Assembly (NCBI RefSeq): GCF_025460765.1
Contig: NZ_JAMWEG010000008.1
Location: forward strand, 248,001-312,000
Reading direction: 5' to 3'
Origin: Micromonospora sp. MA102
Lineage (GTDB): Bacteria; Actinomycetota; Actinomycetes; Mycobacteriales; Micromonosporaceae
Length of the DNA stretch: 64,000 nt
Below are positions 26,580-33,594 of the stretch, one piece after another. The translations under genes were made by a program, and so were the position numbers. Under the pieces are notes generated by a model that was given only the letters and a program-made list of their open reading frames with translations, had not been told where the DNA came from and made no database searches. The first letter of the stretch is position 1, and each line of letters opens with the position of its first letter.

Positions 26580-27755
26580 TCAGCGGCGGGCGACCCCGTC
26601 GCGGCGGGCCGCCTCGGCGACCGCCTCGGCCACCGCGGGGGCGACCCGCGGGTCGAGCGGGGAGGGCACGATGGCCTCCGCCGTCAGCGACTCGGCCACC
26701 ACGTTGGCGATGGCGTCGGCGGCGGCCACCTTCATCCCGTCGGTGATCCGGGTGGCGCGGGCGTCCAGCGCGCCCCGGAACACGCCCGGGAAGGCCAGCA
26801 CGTTGTTGATCTGGTTGGGGTAGTCGCTGCGCCCGGTGGCGACCACGGCCACGTGCCGGGCGGCCACCTCGGGGTGCACCTCCGGGGTGGGGTTGGCCAG
26901 CGCGAAGACGATGCCCCCCGGGGCCATGCCGGCCACCGCCGCCTCGGGGATCTGCCCGCCGGAGACGCCGACCAGGACGTCCGCGCCGCGCAGCGCCTCG
27001 GTGATGTCGCCCTGCCGCCCGTCGGCGTTGGTGGTCTCGGCCAACTCGGCCTTGGTGCCGGTCAGCTCGCGGTGCCGGCCGATGATGCCCTTGGAGTCGC
27101 AGACCACCACCTGGTCCGGGTTGACGCCTCCGGCGACCAGCATCTTCGTCACGGCCACGCCGGCGGCACCGGCCCCGCTGACCGCCACCCGCAGGTCGCC
27201 CAGCTTGCGGTTGAGCAGGGTCGCGGCGTTGCGCAGGGCGGCCAGCACCACGATGGCGGTGCCGTGCTGGTCGTCGTGGAAGACCGGGATGGGCAGCGCC
27301 TCGTCCAGCCGGCGCTCCACCTCGAAGCAGCGCGGGGCGCTGATGTCCTCCAGGTTGATCCCACCGAACGAGGGGGCGAGCGCCCGCACCGTCGCCACGA
27401 TCTCGTCCACGTCCTGCGTGTCCAGGCAGATCGGCACGGCGTCGACGCCCGCGAACTGCTTGAACAGCACCGCCTTGCCCTCCATCACCGGCAGCGCCGC
27501 GCGCGGACCGATGTTGCCCAGGCCGAGTACGGCGGAACCGTCGGTGACCACGGCGACGGTGTGCGACACCCAGGTGTAGTCGTCGGCCAGGGCCGGGTCG
27601 GCGGCGATCGCCTCGCAGACCCGGGCCACACCCGGGGTGTACGCGAGGGAGAGGTCCTCCCGGCTGGTGAGCGGCACGGTCGAGGCGACGGCCATCTTGC
27701 CGCCGAGGTGCAGCCGGAAAACGGGATCAGCGGGGTCCGGGGTGGACGTAGACAT
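26580..27755 (-). CDS. NAD(P)-dependent malic enzyme
   Basis: 391 residues, the short bacterial form without a phosphotransacetylase domain. SLAYTPGVARVCEAI holds the catalytic Tyr, and VLGLGNIGPRAALPVMEGKAVLFK the catalytic Lys. Metal-site acids are in FGGINLEDISAPRCFEVE and FHDDQHGTA, and the dinucleotide fold is AVSGAGAAGVAV. It decarboxylates malate to pyruvate, linking the TCA cycle to acetyl-CoA and NADPH supply. ATG 27755 follows GGAG. Confidence 0.94.
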   Translation of the reverse strand: MSTSTPDPADPVFRLHLGGKMAVASTVPLTSREDLSLAYTPGVARVCEAIAADPALADDYTWVSHTVAVVTDGSAVLGLGNIGPRAALPVMEGKAVLFKQFAGVDAVPICLDTQDVDEIVATVRALAPSFGGINLEDISAPRCFEVERRLDEALPIPVFHDDQHGTAIVVLAALRNAATLLNRKLGDLRVAVSGAGAAGVAVTKMLVAGGVNPDQVVVCDSKGIIGRHRELTGTKAELAETTNADGRQGDITEALRGADVLVGVSGGQIPEAAVAGMAPGGIVFALANPTPEVHPEVAARHVAVVATGRSDYPNQINNVLAFPGVFRGALDARATRITDGMKVAAADAIANVVAESLTAEAIVPSPLDPRVAPAVAEAVAEAARRDGVARR

Positions 27756-27896
27756 TGGTGACTCCAGGATCTGTCGAGCAGACGGACCGGCCGGCTCGGC
27801 ACGCGTGGTCAGCGGCCAGCGGGGCGGCGGTGCGGGGGGGTCACCCGGGCACTTTCCGAGCATAGTCAGGCATGCCGCACCAGGGTGTGATCGGGG

Positions 27897-28241
27897 TCAT
27901 ATCCGACGCGGCCCGCCGGTGACCCGCCCCGGACGCGGCCAGTACCGAAGGACCACCCGGCCCCGCACGTCGGCCACCCCGTACGCGCGGGAGTCGTCGG
28001 TGACCAGGCCGTTGTCGCCGCGCAGCCACCAGCCGCCGTCCTGCCGGCGGACCGCGCGCTTGACCACGAGCAGGTCGGGGCGGCTGCGGAAGACCGCCAC
28101 CACCACGTCGCCGGGGCGCACCGGGCGGCCCCCGGTCCGCACCAGCACGGCGTCGCCGTGCCGCAGGGTCGGGGCCATGGAGGGGCCGGTGACGAGAACG
28201 CGTACCAGCGGCCCGCGCAACCGGTGATCCACAGCACCCAC
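27897..28241 (-). CDS. sodX: Nickel-SOD maturation protease (S26-family signal-peptidase-like, SodX)
   Basis: 114 residues, a compact S26-type peptidase. The Ser nucleophile is in VTGPSMAPTLRHGD and the general-base Lys in LLVVKRAVR, followed by the GDN box of signal peptidases (LRGDNGLV). No clear membrane anchor is present. It is divergent from sodN, separated by 84 bp. Ni-SOD must have its N-terminal propeptide removed to expose the nickel hook, and adjacent S26-like proteases do this. GTG 28241 follows GGGAGGTG. Confidence 0.87.
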   Translation of the reverse strand: MGAVDHRLRGPLVRVLVTGPSMAPTLRHGDAVLVRTGGRPVRPGDVVVAVFRSRPDLLVVKRAVRRQDGGWWLRGDNGLVTDDSRAYGVADVRGRVVLRYWPRPGRVTGGPRRI

Positions 28242-28325
28242 GGGGTTTCACCTCCCGCCCGCCGGGGAGCATCTCCAGGAGTAGTGTCGTCTTGGATCAT
28301 CGCAAACATCCCATGGAGGACCCTG

Positions 28326-28730
28326 ATGCGCCTTCCTCGCATCCTTACGCCCCGTGTGACCGCCAGCGCGCACTGCGACCTGCCGTGCGGCGTCTACGAC
28401 CCGGCGCAGGCCCGCATCGAGGCCGAATCGGTCAAAATGATCTGCGAGAAGTACCAGGCCAACACCGACCCGGAGTACCGCACGCGGGCCATCCTGATCA
28501 AGGAGCAGCGCGCGGAGCTGGTCAAGCACCACCTGTGGGTGCTCTGGACCGACTACTTCAAGCCGCAGCACTTCGAGAAGTACCCGAACCTGCACCAGCT
28601 CTTCAACGAGACCACCAAGCTCGCCGGCTCGGCCGGCGCCAAGGGCAGCATGGACCCGGCCGTCGCCGACCATCTGCTTCAGAAGATCGACGAGATCGCC
28701 AAGATCTTCTGGGAGACCAAGCAGGCGTGA
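28326..28730 (+). CDS. sodN: Nickel superoxide dismutase precursor
   Basis: 134 residues. A 15-residue propeptide ends ...TASA just before the nickel hook HCDLPCGVYD (His1, Cys2, Cys6 of the mature enzyme). The rest is a four-helix bundle (QARIEAESVKMICEKY, VKHHLWVLWTDYFKP, DPAVADHLLQKIDEIAKIFWE). It dismutates superoxide in the cytoplasm as a hexamer. It is matured by the divergent SodX protease and overlaps the following GNAT gene by 4 bp (GTGA). ATG 28326 has a GGAGGA ribosome site. In streptomycetes expression is nickel-induced. Confidence 0.97.
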   Translation: MRLPRILTPRVTASAHCDLPCGVYDPAQARIEAESVKMICEKYQANTDPEYRTRAILIKEQRAELVKHHLWVLWTDYFKPQHFEKYPNLHQLFNETTKLAGSAGAKGSMDPAVADHLLQKIDEIAKIFWETKQA

Positions 28731-29263
28731 GCCTGCCCGCCCAGGCACCGACGATCCGGCCGGCGCGTCCCGAGGACGTGCCGGCCGTCGTCGCCATGGT
28801 GCACGAACTCGCCGACTACGAACGCGCCCCCGAGCAGTGCCACCTCACCGAGGAACAGCTCACCGACGCCCTCTTCCCGACCGCTCCCGGTCGTGGCGCG
28901 GCGCTGTTCGGGCACGTCGCGGTGGATCCCGCCGACCAGCCGATCGGCTTCGCCCTCTGGTTCCTCAACTTCTCCACCTGGGAGGGCGTGCACGGCATCT
29001 ACCTGGAGGACCTGTACGTCCGGCCCTCCGCCCGCGGCACCGGAGCGGGCCGGCTGCTGCTCGCCACCCTCGCCGCGATCTGCGTCGAGCGCGGCTACCG
29101 GCGGCTCGAGTGGTGGATGATCAACTGGAATCCGGCCGCCCGCTTCTACGCCGCGATCGGCGCCGCCCCGATGGACGAGTGGGTGCCGTACCGGCTGGCC
29201 GGGACGGCGCTGCACGATCTCGCGGAGCAGGCGACGGCCGCCCCCACGCGGGCGGAGGCCTGA
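28727..29263 (+). CDS. GNAT-family N-acetyltransferase (SSAT-like)
   Basis: 178 residues. It has PTIRPARPEDVPAVVAMVHELADYERAPEQ at the N-terminus, the acetyl-CoA motif LYVRPSARGTGAGRLLLATLA, then RRLEWWMINWNPAARFYAAIGA. This resembles the spermidine/diamine N-acetyltransferase group of GNAT proteins. The GTG start overlaps the sodN stop (GTGA), so expression is coupled to superoxide dismutase. A polyamine or thialysine substrate is possible but not shown. Confidence 0.87.
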   Translation: MSLPAQAPTIRPARPEDVPAVVAMVHELADYERAPEQCHLTEEQLTDALFPTAPGRGAALFGHVAVDPADQPIGFALWFLNFSTWEGVHGIYLEDLYVRPSARGTGAGRLLLATLAAICVERGYRRLEWWMINWNPAARFYAAIGAAPMDEWVPYRLAGTALHDLAEQATAAPTRAEA

Positions 29264-29295
29264 CCGGGTAGAGTCCCGCACCGGGGGGATGAGGC

Positions 29296-29703
29296 GTGAC
29301 TCAACTGACCGGCCAGCGGACCACGGACGACGACATCGTGCACCTCACGGTGCCCGCCGACGGCGGCTACCTGGGCGTGCTGCGCACCGCCACCGCCGGT
29401 CTCGCGGCCCGGCTCCAGTTCGCCCTCGACGAGATCGAGGACCTGCGCATCGCCGTCGACGAGGCGTGCGCCATGCTGCTCGCCATCGCCACCCGCGACG
29501 CCGAGCTGGAGTGCCGTTTCGCGGTCACCGACGACGCGCTCACCGTCGAGGTGACCGTGCCGACCGTTCGGGGCGCGACACTTCCCTCGGAGTCGTCCTT
29601 CGCCTGGAAGGTGCTCACCGCGCTGACCACGGCGGCGAACGCCCGGGCCGCCGAGGGGCGGGCCACCATCTCCCTGCTCACCCGCCGCGCCTCCGGCTAC
29701 TGA
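29296..29703 (+). CDS. RsbW/SpoIIAB-type anti-sigma regulatory factor (HATPase)
   Basis: 135 residues of the HATPase_c_2 anti-sigma kinase family. The N-box-like segment is DEIEDLRIAVDEACAMLLA, followed by beta strands (CRFAVTDDALTVEVTV) and SSFAWKVLTALTTAAN. The usual glycine-rich G2 lid is degenerate, as in many actinobacterial members. It should bind a SigB/SigF-type sigma factor and be released by a STAS antagonist. No sigma gene follows; the next gene is on the other strand. The start is GTG 29296 behind GGGGGGATGAGG. Confidence 0.83.
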   Translation: MTQLTGQRTTDDDIVHLTVPADGGYLGVLRTATAGLAARLQFALDEIEDLRIAVDEACAMLLAIATRDAELECRFAVTDDALTVEVTVPTVRGATLPSESSFAWKVLTALTTAANARAAEGRATISLLTRRASGY

Positions 29704-29728
29704 CCGTCCCGCGCGGCGCGGCGCGGCG

Positions 29729-30118
29729 TCAGTCGAAGCCGAGCGCCCGGTTGGTCGGCGTGCTGACCAGCAGGCCGGTGACGCCGAGGCCGAGCGCCAT
29801 CAGCGGCACGCCCAGCCAGCCCAGGCCGCCCTGGATCATGTACCAGCCGATCGGCAGCAGCATGAGCTGGAGCACGATGGCCGGCGCCCGGCCCCCGGAC
29901 CGGCGGCGGGCCAGCGCGGCGCCGAGCGCCCAGAGCGCGACCGCCCCGGCGATCGCGAACGCGGTCACCAGCAGCGCCGAGGTCAGGTCGGTGGCGTGCG
30001 CCGTCAGGTCGGACCAGACCAGCCAGGCCGCGACCAGGCCGAGGGCCACCGCCTCGGCGCGCAGCAGGAGCACCGCCCAACGGAGCGTGCCGGGGACCGG
30101 CCCGGAGTCGATCGTCAC
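29729..30118 (-). CDS. Small four-helix membrane protein, unknown function
   Basis: 129 residues with four predicted transmembrane helices (WAVLLLRAEAVALGLVAAWLV, SALLVTAFAIAGAVALWALG, IVLQLMLLPIGWYMI, LGVPLMALGLGVTGLLV). There is a basic loop between helices 2 and 3 and the C-terminus is STPTNRALGFD. It is a conserved hypothetical integral membrane protein with no catalytic motif. GTG 30118 has TATCGT 7 nt upstream (leaderless). It shares a 43-bp divergent promoter region with the lipid kinase. Confidence 0.78.
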   Translation of the reverse strand: MTIDSGPVPGTLRWAVLLLRAEAVALGLVAAWLVWSDLTAHATDLTSALLVTAFAIAGAVALWALGAALARRRSGGRAPAIVLQLMLLPIGWYMIQGGLGWLGVPLMALGLGVTGLLVSTPTNRALGFD

Positions 30119-30161
30119 GCGCGACACGATACCCGTGGGTAGGCGCGGTACAGTGCCGCCC

Positions 30162-31112
30162 ATGCGGGCCGTCCTGGTGGTCAATCCGAAGGCCACCACC
30201 ACCAGCGAGCGCAGCCGGGACGTGCTGGTCCGGGCGCTGCGCAGCGAAGTCGACCTGTCGGTGCGGTACACCCGCCGGCGGGGTCACGCCATGGACCTCG
30301 CGCGGGAGGCCGCGCAGGAGGGCGTCGACCTGGTGGTGACGCTCGGTGGCGACGGCACGGTCAACGAGGTGGTGAACGGCCTGATGGCCGCCGAGCCGCC
30401 GACCTTCCGCACCGGGCAGACCACGGCGGAGCGGCTGCCGGCGCTGGCCACCGTCCCGGGCGGGTCGACGAACGTCTTCGCCCGGGCCTTGGGCCTGCCG
30501 CGGGAGTGGCCGGACGGGACCAGCATGATCCTGGAGGGGCTGCGGCTGGGCCGCTCCCGCACCATCGGGCTGGGCCGGGCCGACGACCGCTACTTCACCT
30601 TCTGCGCGGGCTTCGGCATCGACGCGGCTGTCATCCAGCGGGTCGAGCGGGCCCGCAAGCGGGGCCGGGTGTCCACACCGGCGCTCTACTTCCGCTCCAC
30701 GGTGAGCCAGTACTTCCTCGCCTCGGACCGGCGGCACCCGGCGATCTCGCTGGAGCGTCCGGGGGAGGCGGCGGAGACCGACCTCGGGACGGTCATCATC
30801 CAGAACACCGCCCCGTGGACCTACCTGGGCGACCGGGAGATCAACCCGAATCCGGAGGCCTCGTTCGACCTGGGGCTCGACGTGCTCGCGATGCGGCGGC
30901 TCAAGGTGGCCAGCACGGCACGCACGGTGACGCAGTTCTTCGCCCGGGAACCCGATCCGCACGGCCGGCAGGTGCTCCGACTGCACGACGTGGCCGAGTT
31001 CACCCTGCTCTCGGCCCGCCCGCTGGCGTTCCAACTGGACGGCGACTACCTCGGCGAGCGGGAAAAAGTCAGATTCGCATCCATCCCTGCCGCACTGAGA
31101 GTAATCTGCTAG
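30162..31112 (+). CDS. Diacylglycerol/lipid kinase family protein
   Basis: 316 residues. It has the DAGK catalytic signature with VVNPKATTTSERSRD at the start, the nucleotide loop LVVTLGGDGTVNEVVNGL, and ATVPGGSTNVFARALGLP. A C-terminal beta domain contains RYFTFCAGFGIDAAVIQRV and FQLDGDYLGEREKVRF. It phosphorylates a lipid hydroxyl at the membrane (diacylglycerol, undecaprenol or a related lipid). TACAGT is 7 nt before ATG 30162 and no ribosome site is present (leaderless). Confidence 0.92.
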   Translation: MRAVLVVNPKATTTSERSRDVLVRALRSEVDLSVRYTRRRGHAMDLAREAAQEGVDLVVTLGGDGTVNEVVNGLMAAEPPTFRTGQTTAERLPALATVPGGSTNVFARALGLPREWPDGTSMILEGLRLGRSRTIGLGRADDRYFTFCAGFGIDAAVIQRVERARKRGRVSTPALYFRSTVSQYFLASDRRHPAISLERPGEAAETDLGTVIIQNTAPWTYLGDREINPNPEASFDLGLDVLAMRRLKVASTARTVTQFFAREPDPHGRQVLRLHDVAEFTLLSARPLAFQLDGDYLGEREKVRFASIPAALRVIC

Positions 31113-31559
31113 GTCTCGGGTACTGCCGTCGGTTGACGCGGGCCACCGCAACCGCTTCGTGCGGGGCCGCCACGCCGAGGGAAGGTGCCGGAAATGTCAG
31201 CAACGTCACGCAGACCGTACTATATTGATCCTCGACTGTGGCACGCCGGGTAACCAGAGCGCTCTGAAACCCGGACAAAAGGGTGGTGAGCCCGCTCACT
31301 GTTCGGAGTTTTTCCGAGCGCCACCCTTGACATCGCGACAGTTCGTGAAAGTATTCACAAGCGAAAGCGTGTTACCGGGACATTGCCTGGATATGCTCGA
31401 CAGGTTGAGCTGTTCCAGCAGGTCCACGGGTCGCAAGCCTGCTCACGCAGCGCCGAATTGATGGATGCTGACCGTCACCGATCGGCAATGCGGACGCATA
31501 TAGGAATAGCAACGAAGCGTAATCTGGCCACCCATTTGAGAATGAGGAGTGTTGCCGCC
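31113..31559 (+). promoter_or_regulatory. Long, lower-GC regulatory region upstream of whiB1
   Basis: 447 bp with no convincing gene; a 100-codon open frame within it lacks a ribosome site and codon bias. It is distinctly richer in A/T than its surroundings. A promoter-like pair, TGTCAG (31195-31200), 17 bp, TACTAT (31218-31223), is followed by ATATT. A CRP-like palindrome lies at 31344-31359. The start codon at 31560 is preceded by GAGGAG. Confidence 0.6.
31344..31359. promoter_or_regulatory. CRP-like binding site upstream of whiB1
   Basis: CGTGA-AAGTAT-TCACA matches the cAMP-receptor-protein consensus TGTGA-N6-TCACA at 9 of 10 defined positions. In Mycobacterium tuberculosis the CRP homologue Rv3676 binds upstream of whiB1, so location and sequence agree. 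It lies about 200 bp before the start codon. No CRP gene is in the window. Confidence 0.68.
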
Positions 31560-31817
31560 ATGGACTGGCGCCACGATGCCGTCTGCCGCGACGAGGACCC
31601 GGAGCTGTTCTTCCCGATCGGGACGTCCGGCCCGGCCCTCCTGCAGGTGGAGCAGGCCAAGGCCGTCTGCCGGCGCTGCCCGGTGACCGACCACTGCCTT
31701 CAGTGGGCGCTGGAGTCCGGTCAGGACGCCGGTGTCTGGGGTGGGATGAGCGAAGAGGAGCGCCGCGCGGTGAAGCGCCGCGGCGGGCTCCGGGTGCTGC
31801 GCGCTCACTCCGCCTGA
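31560..31817 (+). CDS. whiB1: WhiB-family iron-sulfur regulator (WhiB1/WblE type)
   Basis: 85 residues. The four cluster ligands are Cys in AVCRDEDPELFFP and the CRRCPVTDHC group (C-x2-C-x5-C). The WhiB beta-turn GVWGGMSEEERR and the basic C-terminal KRRGGLRVLR that contacts DNA follow. It binds a nitric-oxide-sensitive [4Fe-4S] cluster and is expected to interact with the primary sigma factor, as for M. tuberculosis WhiB1. The long upstream region holds a CRP-like site. ATG 31560 follows GAGGAG, and a perfect palindromic terminator follows the gene. Confidence 0.95.
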   Translation: MDWRHDAVCRDEDPELFFPIGTSGPALLQVEQAKAVCRRCPVTDHCLQWALESGQDAGVWGGMSEEERRAVKRRGGLRVLRAHSA

Positions 31818-31833
31818 TTCGCACGCACGCGCA

Positions 31834-31861
31834 CGCCCCGGCCGGGATCCCGGCCGGGGCG
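31834..31861. terminator. Perfect 28-bp palindromic terminator after whiB1
   Basis: Two 14-nt arms form an uninterrupted palindrome (CGCCCCGGCCGGGA and its exact complement), followed by TTCTG. It lies 16 bp after the whiB1 stop and before the convergent chelatase gene. Confidence 0.8.
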
Positions 31862-31931
31862 TTCTGCTGTCCGGACGCATGACCGCCGGCTACCCCGTCG
31901 GCGCCCTTGCTGATCATGATGGCGACGCGCG

Positions 31932-32693
31932 TCACACCGGGCTGCCGACCGGCGCGGCGTCGACCCGACGCAGCACCAGGTCGGCGAGTTCCGGCAGGTC
32001 GGTCAGCGGATCGGCGACCGCCACCGCGCCGGCCCGCTCCGCCGACGCGCGGACCGCGTCGTGGAACAGGCCCGGGGCCAGGAAGTAGGCGGCCACGGCC
32101 ACCCGGCGGGCGCCCGCCGCGCGCAGCCGGGTCACCGCGACCCCGGTCCCCGGGGGCGCCGCCGAGGCGTACGACACCTGGCAGGGCACGCCCAGCTCGG
32201 CGCCGAGGGCGGCGGCCACCCGCCCCACCGAACCCCGCGCCCGCGGATCCCGCGTCCCCGCCGCCGCCAGCACCACACCGTCGAACCGGCCCGGCTGCGC
32301 CTCGGCCAGCCGCCGGCGCAGCCCCGCCAGCAGCCGGGCGTCCACCACCCCGTCCGCCGGGCCCAGCACGTCGGTCACCCGCACCTCGATGTCCGCGCCC
32401 CGCGCGCGGGCCGCCGCGACCGCCGCCGGGATGTCGACCTTCCGGTGGTACGCGGCGGTCAGCAGCAACGGCACCAGCACCGCCCGGGAGTGGCCGGCGG
32501 CCGCCAGGTCCCGCAGCACCGCGGCGGGGCCGGGGTCGGTGTGGTCCAGCCAGCTCGGCAGCACCGGGACGCCCGGACGGGCGGCCCCCACGGCCCGGGC
32601 CAGCGCCCGGGTCGCCGCCGCCGCCCGCGGATCCCGACTGCCGTGCGCGACCAGCACCACCGGCGGCTCGGCGGTCAGGTGTGCAGGCCGCAC
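31932..32693 (-). CDS. Sirohydrochlorin ferrochelatase-like protein (CbiX/SirB family)
   Basis: 253 residues with duplicated CbiX halves. The first starts VVLVAHGSRDPRAAA and contains VLVPLLLTAAYHRKVDI, with the metal-coordinating His of chelatases. The second has VLAAAGTRDPRARGSV and VAAYFLAPGLFHDAV. It would insert iron into sirohydrochlorin to make the siroheme needed by the sulfite reductase in the same operon. It overlaps cysH. The exact start is uncertain; GTG 32693 lies inside the 3' end of cysH. Confidence 0.85.
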   Translation of the reverse strand: MRPAHLTAEPPVVLVAHGSRDPRAAAATRALARAVGAARPGVPVLPSWLDHTDPGPAAVLRDLAAAGHSRAVLVPLLLTAAYHRKVDIPAAVAAARARGADIEVRVTDVLGPADGVVDARLLAGLRRRLAEAQPGRFDGVVLAAAGTRDPRARGSVGRVAAALGAELGVPCQVSYASAAPPGTGVAVTRLRAAGARRVAVAAYFLAPGLFHDAVRASAERAGAVAVADPLTDLPELADLVLRRVDAAPVGSPV

Positions 32694-33439
32694 TCGGTCT
32701 TCTCGAACATGGCCCACCGGCCCGCCCGCGGGTCCTCCCCCGCCTTCGTGCGGCGGGTGCAGGGCCAGCAGCCGATCGAGCCGTAGCCCCGGGCGAACAG
32801 CTCGTTCACCGGGATGTCGTAGCGGGCGATGTACGCGTCCACGTCCCGCTGGGTCCAGGCCGCGATCGGGTTGACCTTGACCTTGCCGCGCCGCGCGTCG
32901 AACGCCACCACCGGCGTGTTCGCGCGGGTCGGCGACTCGTCCCGGCGCAGCCCGGCGGCCCAGGCGTCGTACCCGGTCAGCGCCCGCTCCAGCGGCTCGA
33001 CCTTGCGCAGCTGGCAGCAGTCGTCCGGCGACTTGCTGAACAGCCGGGGACCGTACTGGCCGTCCTGCTGCCCCACCGTCATGCGGGGCCGGATCGAGCG
33101 CACGGTCACGGGCAGCCGCCGGGCCACCTCGTCGCGGACCTTGAGCGTCTCCGGGAAGTGCAGGCCGGTGTCCAGGAACACCACGTCGACCCCGGGGGCG
33201 ACCCGGGAGACCAGGTGGGCCAGCACCCCGTCGGCCATCGAGCTGGTCACGCAGAACCGGTCGCCGAAGGTCTCGGCGGCCCAGCGGGCGATCTCCAGCG
33301 CCGGCGCACCCTCCAGCTCCCGGCCGGCCCGCTCGGCCAGCGCGCGCAACTCCTCCGGGTCCCGCCGGGCCGGGTCGGCCGGGGCCACCCCGCCGACACC
33401 GACCAGGCCCAGGCCGGCGGCGGAGCGCAGGGCGCTCAT
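32675..33439 (-). CDS. cysH: Phosphoadenylyl/adenylyl-sulfate reductase
   Basis: 254 residues of the PAPS-reductase fold. It has CVTSSMADGVLAHL, VVFLDTGLHFPETL, and the cysteine pairs DDCCQLRKVEPL and GCWPCTR, which ligate a [4Fe-4S] cluster and mark the APS-type enzyme. The catalytic Cys is in KTECGLH near the C-terminus. It reduces activated sulfate to sulfite with thioredoxin. It sits in an overlapping operon sir-(zinc ribbon)-cysH-chelatase. ATG 33439 overlaps the stop of the zinc-ribbon gene. Confidence 0.95.
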   Translation of the reverse strand: MSALRSAAGLGLVGVGGVAPADPARRDPEELRALAERAGRELEGAPALEIARWAAETFGDRFCVTSSMADGVLAHLVSRVAPGVDVVFLDTGLHFPETLKVRDEVARRLPVTVRSIRPRMTVGQQDGQYGPRLFSKSPDDCCQLRKVEPLERALTGYDAWAAGLRRDESPTRANTPVVAFDARRGKVKVNPIAAWTQRDVDAYIARYDIPVNELFARGYGSIGCWPCTRRTKAGEDPRAGRWAMFEKTECGLHT

Positions 33440-33594
33440 CGGGCCACCGCCCGGCTCAGCAGGCCGGTGAACTTCACGGTGAAGACCCGGGCGCAGGCGT
33501 GGCACTCCCAGGCGCCGTGCCCGGCCTCGTGCGGCCGCAGGTCCTCCTCCCCGCAGTACGGGCAGTAGAGAGGCGCAGATCGGGCATCGCTCAT
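33436..33594 (-). CDS. Small zinc-ribbon protein of the sulfate-reduction operon
   Basis: 52 residues containing two CxxC knuckles, LYCPYCGEEDLRPHE and AWECHACARVFTVKF, a rubredoxin-like zinc ribbon. It ends TGLLSRAVAR. The gene overlaps both neighbours by 4 bp (ATGA with sir upstream, ATGA with cysH downstream), which argues strongly that it is real and co-translated. Its role is unknown; it might assist electron transfer or metal handling for sulfite reductase or CysH. Confidence 0.82.
   Translation of the reverse strand: MSDARSAPLYCPYCGEEDLRPHEAGHGAWECHACARVFTVKFTGLLSRAVAR

Noticed and set aside
31159-31461. 100-codon open frame upstream of whiB1
   Set aside because: No ribosome site, codon use unlike neighbours, and it overlaps promoter and CRP-like elements.
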